Shown here in pieces: positions 56,781-64,000 of a stretch of DNA of 64,000 bases; position 1 is the first letter of the stretch, and every line of letters begins with the position of its first letter. The DNA is taken from assembly GCA_034769895.1 (NCBI GenBank), contig CM068372.1, positions 372,019,258-372,083,257 on the forward strand. Direction: 5' to 3'. Under the pieces are notes generated by a model. The model made no database searches. It was not told where the DNA came from and was given only the letters and a program-made list of their open reading frames with translations. Source of the DNA: Magicicada septendecula. Taxonomy: Eukaryota > Arthropoda > Insecta > Hemiptera > Cicadidae. Made by a program: the position numbers and the translations under genes.

Positions 56781-57350
56781 TCAATTTGTTCTGTTTGGGT
56801 TGGTACACTTGTCTTCTGAAGTACGTTAAAATAATATTTCATCTTTCTTGTAATGACGTGGTGAATAAGTTGCATAAGTTCAACCTTATATGCGGGACCA
56901 TTAGGCGAACACTTAAGTCAGCAAGTAAAGGAACATGCCTAAAATTCTACAAGGTGATGGCTCTTCCCATTCTTCTTTATGGGTCTGAGAATTGGACTTT
57001 AATGAAAGGCCAGGCCAGTCACATCCAAGTGGCTGAAATGAGATTTCTCAGGCACATGGCATGGTATACTCTCCATGATCATAGAAGAAACACAGATATA
57101 CGGCAGAACCTGATTATTATGAGTATACTCGACAGGATCGCCCAGTATCGGCTGAATTGGTGAGAACATCTTTGCCAAATGGATGACTGCCGCATCCCCA
57201 AACAACTATGGAACTATAAACCGAGGGGATGGAGAGGTGTGGGAAGTCCGAGGAAGCGCTGGAGTGACCAGCTCTAATCTTTGCCTATTTGAAACCAGAA
57301 CAAACCATCCTTCGTTTAATCCGTGAAGATGATGATGATGATGATCTTTC
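56781..57350 (+). mobile_element. LINE 3' portion, 125-codon ORF and tail
   Basis: The open frame 56786-57163 contains NKLHKFNLICGTIRRTLKSA, LKFYKVMALPILLYGSENWT, HIQVAEMRFLRHMAWYTLHD and IIMSILDRIAQYRLNW. After the stop the tail continues as DDCRIPKQLWNYKPRG and SPRKRWSDQL, ending in (GAT)n at 57326-57343. Same family as 18.36 kb (minus) and 5.2 kb (+). Confidence 0.92.
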
Positions 57351-57708
57351 TTGCAAATGGTTCCTTTAGGTTCCTATGAAATGTTCATTTACATAAATAT
57401 TTAGATTATACAACCATACTACTCATACAATGTGAATAAATCCTTTCCGAGATGGATAACACATTGTCAGACATCATAGGATTTATGATGCGATACGAAT
57501 GACAAAACAAAGCAATCATTTTTCCAATTTGTATTGGTATGTATTAATCAATCCCTTCTATTGCATTTCTTTATTATTATCACCATAACCATTATTATTA
57601 TTATTAAGAATATCACAGTATTGCAACATTTTGCTTGGTATTACTAAAAAAAACTGTTGACTTAAGAGGAAATGTTTCTATTTTTTGCATGCAAATGAAA
57701 AACAACTA
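57351..57708. other. AT-rich spacer
   Basis: Nothing recognised apart from short ATT runs. Confidence 0.5.
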
Positions 57709-58586
57709 CATTAGAGTCTCGTTTAACCAAACTTGATGGGACCAAGAGTGATTTGGTTAAACGAAAATTCGGTTAAATGGGAAACATAGTACTGTACTGT
57801 AATTTAGACTTTTTTATTGAGTAAAAAGGTTAAAGAACAACAAGCGCCTTTAATCATTTTTTTAGGGAAACTAGAAGTACTCATGCACCGTTATTACATA
57901 CTTTTGTTAAAATCCAGACATCTTTAAAATCAACGGGGTTTAAATACTGTAATTAAATCATACAATATTACTGTATACAAATTTAAAAGAACAGCTTTAT
58001 TTTAGTTAAACTAAAAACTAATTTCAAACGACATTTTCAAATACAGTAGTACATATTTAAATCATTACAGTAGATGTACGTTAAAAAATCAACAAAGAAG
58101 AAAAATCAATGAAAATCAATGAATGTATGAATGAAATGAAAAATAGAAAAGAAACCTTATTAAGCTCACATTAGTTTAATTTTTTGAAAAAATTATAAAT
58201 CTTCTTTTGTTTGAGGCTTGATGAGCGCTTACACGCTGCACGATCTCGAACTCATTTCATTAGCAGTAATTTCGCAGGAGAAATGTCTTGCTGCTCCATG
58301 TATACCATTACACTTCAAATATTTTTGTTGCTTCAGAATGGGTTGGACCATTTTTTTCCTCGACTTCATTGTCATCAGAGCTGTCAGATTCATTTTGTTG
58401 AGTTGTTAAAGTACTGTACAATCGGTCAGTTATACAATACTGCATACAGTACAGTCCGTCACATGAGTTACAAATGCTGTAAAATTTAAAATATGCAAAC
58501 TTCTTGAAAAAAGAAAATTACCGTGTCATTATTAGGTTAATCCGGAAATTCGCTTAATCGCAATTTGGTTAATCGGGATTCTACTG
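57709..58586 (-). mobile_element. pogo/Tigger-type element, internally deleted
   Basis: 878 bp flanked by TA (57707-57708 and 58587-58588). The left end is CATTAGAGTCTCGTTTAACC; the inverted right end is CAGTAGAATCCCGATTAACC. A minus-strand remnant near 58.4-58.2 kb reads ESDSSDDNEVEEKNGPTHSE, then EFEIVQRVSAHQAS. This acidic C-terminus resembles Tigger transposases. The catalytic part is absent. Confidence 0.85.
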
Positions 58587-59680
58587 TACCAGTTATTTAA
58601 TTTCAAGTCAAAACTAAAAATTATGTTGTTTTTTAATTCATACATAACTACACTACATGTTGTGCACCTGTTGTAAAGCATTTGTCAAGCAATAATGATT
58701 TATGTATAACTGCATGCGCCATTTTGACTTTATGAGTTACACACATAATTTAAGTGATTAATATTGTATAAGTTGTGTTTGCATGTTTGTGCTCTAACAC
58801 ATTATGCTTGTCTGTTCTTGTTGCAAGAATTTACGCAGACGATTATGATATTTGGCTTGCTTGAAGGTAATAAATACATACGTTGTATATTTAAGTTTTA
58901 TTTTAATTACAAATAAATTTAAGCATGTAAAGTTTTAATAATATATTACAGCGTTTTTAATATTACAGGTTTCTTTAAAAAAAAACACACATGTGTACAC
59001 AAATAAGTTAAATTTAACCTAATTCACAGATTTATTATAAGTGGTTCCAATCTTCAAAATTGTATATAATTTAAAAATATAAAGTGTGTAAATTTAAGTC
59101 ACGTTCTTGTTTTAGGTGTGTTCAATGATATAGCCAGGATTTCTCTGTAGAGTGTTACTGAAAAATTAACAGTTTAAAAAGGAGTGGTAGAGGTAATTGT
59201 AGTCTTTATAAAACGCCATCAATGACATACTCAGTAGGAAGGGTTCTAGATCCCAATAACCTCCCTTACCTATGTCAGTGAGTGTGTTTATATTCATGTA
59301 AAAATGTACAGTGGTTCAGCGGTTGTACTAGATATATGGTTTCACATGTTAATTATCAATATTGCAATTCACACTGTTGTTTTTACTGGCTTGCTTACTT
59401 TTGTGTCCTTCACAGTTGAGATGTGAAGACAGTCTGACACTGCTCATGCCAGCATGAAACACATGTGGACTATACACATGTTTACAAATTGTTCAGGTTA
59501 CTTATTTGCAGCACAGTTCACATCATCAGTTAGTTTGCCGGCTTGTCTGGGATGGTGTAGTTTGCTGTCCCCTATCATGTAATCATGATGAAATTATATA
59601 CTTAGAAGATCTGGACCACTTGAATGCATTCATATGAATCTAAAATACTGTTATATTGGAGTGTTAGTGGTCTCAAATAG
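58587..59680. other. AT-rich DNA, no gene recognised
   Basis: Nothing that I can name. Confidence 0.5.
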
Positions 59681-59790
59681 TTCTACTAGTAATTTTATAC
59701 AAACCACTATGTTATCTTTGGTATTGACGAGCGCTTTCGACAGTCAATACCAAAGATAACATAGTGGTTTGTATAAAATTACTAGTAGAA
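59681..59790. repeat. Perfect 48-bp-arm palindrome with 14-nt loop
   Basis: Arm 59681-59728 (from TTCTACTAGTAATTTTATAC to GGTATTGAC) is repeated, perfectly inverted, at 59743-59790. The loop 59729-59742 reads TGTCGAAAGCGCTC on the minus strand: a GAA box followed by AGCGCU and C, the same words as in the PLE hammerhead at 33530-33539. Arms and loop therefore look like stem I, core remnant and stem III of a hammerhead that has lost CUGANGA and stem II. Confidence 0.9.
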
Positions 59791-60538
59791 TCTAAAATAG
59801 TTTGGTAATAAAATCAGCTTTAATTATACTTTTTTTGTATCGTTATTAAGTTGTAAAGGGACCTTGGCACAGACTCACTTACTACACATTAGCTTTAAGT
59901 ACAGAATTTGACCTTATGTGAAAACCACCTCTATTAATTATATCTTTTAATTAATACAATTTAACTGTACCTTCAGTATTATGAATAATCTTGTGTAGTG
60001 GTGTTTTTGAAGTGAAAACTACGGTGTCTGGCTCACTCCCATACACTCACGCTCCTACAGCAGTAAACTGATTCAACTGATTCAACATGAAATACCTGAA
60101 ATGTTGGCAGGACAATCAAACCTCTTTTCCCCACATAACTACTCAAGATTACCTACTGCCACAAATACGTGTGCTTTAAGCAAAGCGTAATATTTTAAAG
60201 AACGTTACCATATTCTAGATGTTTAAATACTATTACAAGAATATTGTATATATTAAAAACAAATTTATTCTTTAATTAATCTGTTTGGTGTCTGATCACA
60301 TCTGATGCCAAAATGTTTGGTGTTTACTTCAGCGCTGCCGCTAGAGTGCAGCACTACAGTAATTTCATTCATCATAGTGTATCATGATTAGCATTAATTT
60401 CAGGACCACCACCAAAGAGCAGCACCAAACAAGATTTGGTGATTACACAGTCAACATAATTAAAACAATAATTTTATTTTTTTTGTAAAAAATTAAATTA
60501 TTATATTGTGCATATCACATTCTACGTTTTACTAAATA
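59791..60538. other. AT-rich DNA, no gene recognised
   Basis: Nothing that I can name. Confidence 0.5.
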
Positions 60539-62233
60539 CAGTGAAACTTGGTTATAACGTCATTGAAGGGACCAAAAAAATAATGACGTTATGTCCGAGT
60601 CACGTTATAAAAGAGTTGTTATAAAAGACCCTTTTTAATCACTAGTAAGGAAGGAGAAATAAAGAAAAGATCTTTGCATTATTAACATTATTCGTGATAT
60701 TTATTCTAAAGTTTACAAACTGCATTTCATTTATACAAACAGCATGAAGAATATTTTAAAAGATCAAAAAGAAAGTACATGTAACTTACATTTAGGCTTA
60801 CTGTCAAAAGTAATCCGTAATTTTCTTTTGAACGCTCCTTTCTGAAAAATTAATTTTTTCTGTTGTGTTATGCCATGTCGTCAGACGTCTCTCTAAAGCA
60901 GTAAAATCGTGAAAGAGTTTTGCCGGCTCTCATTGCTTCCTGTACTGTCGGACAAACGATGTCGGCATCCTCCTCTTGCTCAGCATCTTCTTCAACACTA
61001 TCTTCTGCTTCTATGTTTTTTACTTCCGCGATAATTTCTGCGTCACTCAACACTTGGAATGTTTCTACTTGGTCATCCACGGATGCATAGGAATCAAGTT
61101 CATTTCCAAATTCATTTACGTCGAATTTCTTAATCCACTCCGAGAGTGGCAAGTCGTCGTCTTCGTCATCATCGGGTAAATTTTCATGTACGAGGTGTGC
61201 TTTACTAAAGCATTTTGCTATCGTCTTCTGTGTTACACTCTTCCAAGAGTCGTCTAGGAATTGTATTGCATCTAAGAGTGAAATTGTGGCAGGTTGCGGC
61301 GTGTCCATACAGAAAATAATTTTTTTTTAAAGTTGCTTGCGGTAGTGACACTTTAGGCTTCTAATGACGCCTTGGTCCATAGGTTGCAGGACACTCGTAC
61401 AGTTGGCCGGTAAGAAGACCAGATTAATGTTTGTCAAATTTAACTTTGGATGGGCTGCACAGTTGTCAACTAGAAGTAGAATTTTTCTGTTTTTCGATGA
61501 CAGTTCTTTATCCCACTTTCTTAGTTCATCTTCAAAAATACTAGAAGTCATCCACACTTTTTTGTTGGCAGTGTAACTTACAGGAAGTTTTTGATGTTTT
61601 TAAAACATCTAGGATGCAAACTTTTCCCGATAACTAACAGTTTCCTTTTTTCGGTTCCCGTCATGTTCGCACAAACAAAAACTGTAACTCTTTGTTTAGA
61701 GAGCTTCCCACCAACGCACTTTTCATTTTTAAATTTGAAAGTCTTATCTGGAGTTAATTTATAAAAAATTCCGGCTTCATCTCCATTAAAGATGTCTTCA
61801 TCTCTATATGATCGTCTAATTTCTGGCCAAGTGTTACGCACCCAATCGCCTGTAACGTTCAGATCTATGCATTTTGCCTCACCACAAATTTTTGCAAAGA
61901 AAATCGAGTGTCGGGACTTAAATCGATCTAGCCATCTGTTGGAGCACGTAAAATGGCTGGCGCCGGCGGTCCTGTTACAGTGCTTATCGCTTGCATACAA
62001 TGTATGTCTGTAGCCATGGGCTAGCGCGCGCGCACATATATACGTTTATATGAAATTTAGAGTAAAATATCTGAGAAATTTTTGACGCTATAACAGAGTA
62101 GTACAATATTTAGTGACGTTAAAACCGGGAATTTTTATAATGTTAAAGATATCAGTTTGTCCGGACTTATGACAAAATAACGCTACACCCGAGTTGACGT
62201 AACAGCCGAGGCCGTAATAACCAAGTTCCACTG
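60539..62233 (-). mobile_element. Tigger/pogo transposon with decayed transposase
   Basis: 1695 bp with left end CAGTGAAACTTGGTTATAAC and inverted right end CAGTGGAACTTGGTTATTAC, flanked by TA on both sides. This is the pogo-superfamily pattern. The minus strand carries the transposase in broken pieces (next entry). Confidence 0.94.
60868..62000 (-). pseudogene. Tigger transposase pseudogene (TIGD-like DDE)
   Basis: DDE transposase of the pogo/Tigger group, which cuts at TA. Piece 1 (62000-61578) has CSNRWLDRFKSRHSIFF (second half of the CENP-B-type helix-turn-helix), then DEDIFNGDEAGIFYKL with the first catalytic Asp. A one-base shift leads to piece 2 (61557-61327), which has KILLLVDNCAAHP (second Asp) and NCTSVLQPMDQGVIRSLK (third Asp). 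One in-frame stop separates it from piece 3 (61308-60868), an acidic C-terminus with a SLLDAIQFLDDSW start. The N-terminal Psq-type helix-turn-helix is missing. The copy is inactive. Confidence 0.94.
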
Positions 62234-62344
62234 TATTATGTAAATTTTACTGAAAATAATATGACATGTGATATGATTCTATTTATGTTCATTGTAAATA
62301 CTGAGTAATAAAATACTGTTACAACGGTCTACTTGACGTCGTCG

Positions 62345-62757
62345 TATGGTACAGTGGAAAACAAAATACAAGACACCAATTAAGTCACTAATCACCAGCT
62401 TTAATTATCACAAATAACAGTTTATAACCAACTCGTACAATAATTCCAGTTAGTTTTGTACACACGAAATGTCCACACAATTATTAACACAATATCCTTC
62501 ACTTCGACAAACACTCGATCCGCGCTAATGAAAATCGCTCACATAACTACACTGACAACTCAGCTGCTATGGCTTTATATAGGCCGCGCTGAGGTCCAGT
62601 ACAGCTTTCCCTCCTTACTGCATGCTGGCGGCTTAATGCGTATCTCAAGTGTTCCTAGAACTCACTAGAACCACCTACTTGAATGACAAACACCTGCCAA
62701 ACTGGACGGGGAGGAGTGGAGCATGTTCTCAGCTGTTCTACACGAATCGATAACATA
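62345..62757 (-). repeat. LTR-like dispersed repeat, copy 2
   Basis: Matches 20953-21395 end to end with scattered changes (CACTAATCACCAGCTTTAAT, CAACTCGTACAATAAT, GCTATGGCTTTATATAGG). On the minus strand it starts TGTTATCG and has a TATATAAAG-type TATA box followed about 30 bp on by TCAGTGT. It is probably a solo LTR. No flanking duplication was identified. Confidence 0.7.
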
Positions 62758-64000
62758 CTAGTTACTATACATATAAACACTACTATGCCCTCATCTCATT
62801 TAATTATCCATTCACTCTTCTTTGAATCTTAATTCATTTTAGTATAATCTCTCTTCCTTGAAATACATAAGTTATTACACATTGAATCGGTTCACTTGCC
62901 ACTCACCATTGAAGTTCTCACTTCTGGCGTGTGTCCCATGTACCATGCCCAATTGTTTGTTTAATTTTTAATTTTGTTCGCAAATATTTGCTTTAAACAT
63001 GTGAATGATATATCAATGCCTTTGGTGTCTATTTTTATTTTAATATTAGGTTTTTGTAATATTCAAAATCACTTGAGTGGTGTTAATTACAATTATTATT
63101 TCAATAATTATTTTACATTATTACAATTCTATAAACCAAATACAATTGGTTGAAATCATGGACATATTTGATATCTGAAATACACTGTTAATACAATTAT
63201 TTTTAATAATGTATTTTTGCTCGTCTCTGCGAATCGTGGTGTGTAAACAACAAAAGCCAAAAGAAATGATAAAATTTCAATAACAGCATCCCACAGTACA
63301 CCCATTTTTTCTGTATTCCATTATTCATATTCTTGATCTTATTAAATATGGACAAATTGTAAAAGAATCATTAGTATTGGATTCTCTGTAAACCAGAAGC
63401 CTTGGCCTCTTATTGAGAAAGCTATCCATCAGGTTCCTCCCATTGATTTAGGTGGTTCCTGACAAAAAATATATCATTTGTTGTTGATATGGCAAAAAAA
63501 TAACCTTCAAATCTCTTGTCTGCACATTGGAACATATGCCATAATTTCCATTGGCAGTCTTATGTTTAACATGTTTCCTAGATGGAAGCTGCCTTTTTCT
63601 TCACTTACTGTTATGGATTTTATTTAAGTACATAATACTTTTACTTCTAACTACATTAATTTGTAATATGGTCCTCTTGCTGTCAGCAGTTACCTTATGT
63701 TAGGAAAGTCATTTAGCTACCTTATTGCTGATATTTTGTCACTCAAGTACCCAAGCCTCTGTTCAATATGAAATCAGTTATAAAATATGTTATATTAAAA
63801 TATATTAAAATGACGTTATAAAATATCATCTCTGGTTTACTCAGTCTCTTTTTGCAAATCAGAAAGTTTCAAAATCATATTTCTCTCATAACAAAAAAAA
63901 AAGATGTCACACTGAAATATAAGAAATTACCAAGTTGTTCCAACAAGTTTACATTGGCTCGCCCATTTCCTTCAAAAGCCATTGCTTCTGCTTTCTTATA
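62758..64000. other. AT-rich DNA, no gene recognised
   Basis: Nothing that I can name up to the window end. Confidence 0.5.

Overview
This 64 kb window is AT-rich animal nuclear DNA, very probably from an insect with a large, transposon-filled genome. The evidence is eight GT-AG exons on the + strand that join in phase into 356 residues of a Slob-type (Slowpoke-binding protein, PXK-related) pseudokinase. Around and inside the gene are many decayed LINEs, Penelope-like elements (PLEs), hAT, mariner and pogo/Tigger elements and long microsatellites. No prokaryotic genes, tRNA, rRNA or CRISPR array were seen. I cannot name the species.

Layout: (1) 1-2441, upstream or intronic DNA with a minus-strand LINE end; earlier Slob exons must lie further left. 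(2) 2442-41789, the Slob exons at 2442-2716, 4754-4935, 15492-15598, 21653-21744, 25546-25671, 36217-36293, 41279-41356 and 41657-41789 (stop). The introns run from 300 bp to about 10.6 kb and hold nearly all the recognisable mobile DNA. (3) 41790 to about 45.8 kb, the 3' UTR and featureless AT-rich DNA with polyadenylation signals. (4) 45.8-64 kb, downstream DNA with LINE fragments, two Tigger/pogo elements, a perfect 48-bp-arm palindrome and an LTR-like repeat related to one at 20.95 kb.

The most informative region is 27.2-34.6 kb. A Jockey-like LINE was hit by one compound Penelope insertion (27706-33585) flanked by a 12-bp target duplication. The insertion holds two PLE copies head to head, the minus one with an uninterrupted 600-codon RT plus GIY-YIG ORF. 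The + copy was later hit by a hAT element (31246-32300) with a perfect 8-bp duplication. Each PLE copy carries the same 48-nt hammerhead-ribozyme-like motif near its 3' end. Two other PLE families here (13.0-13.4 kb and 39.8-40.3 kb) carry comparable motifs. All of them have one extra base between the CUGANGA box and stem II. Several foldbacks (22.3, 36.4, 40.9, 59.7 kb) look like PLE termini in inverted arrangement, some with hammerhead-like pieces at the apex. This PLE/ribozyme/foldback set is the most unusual content. PLE-borne hammerheads as a class are already known; the shared insertion and the foldback architecture are what deserve a check.
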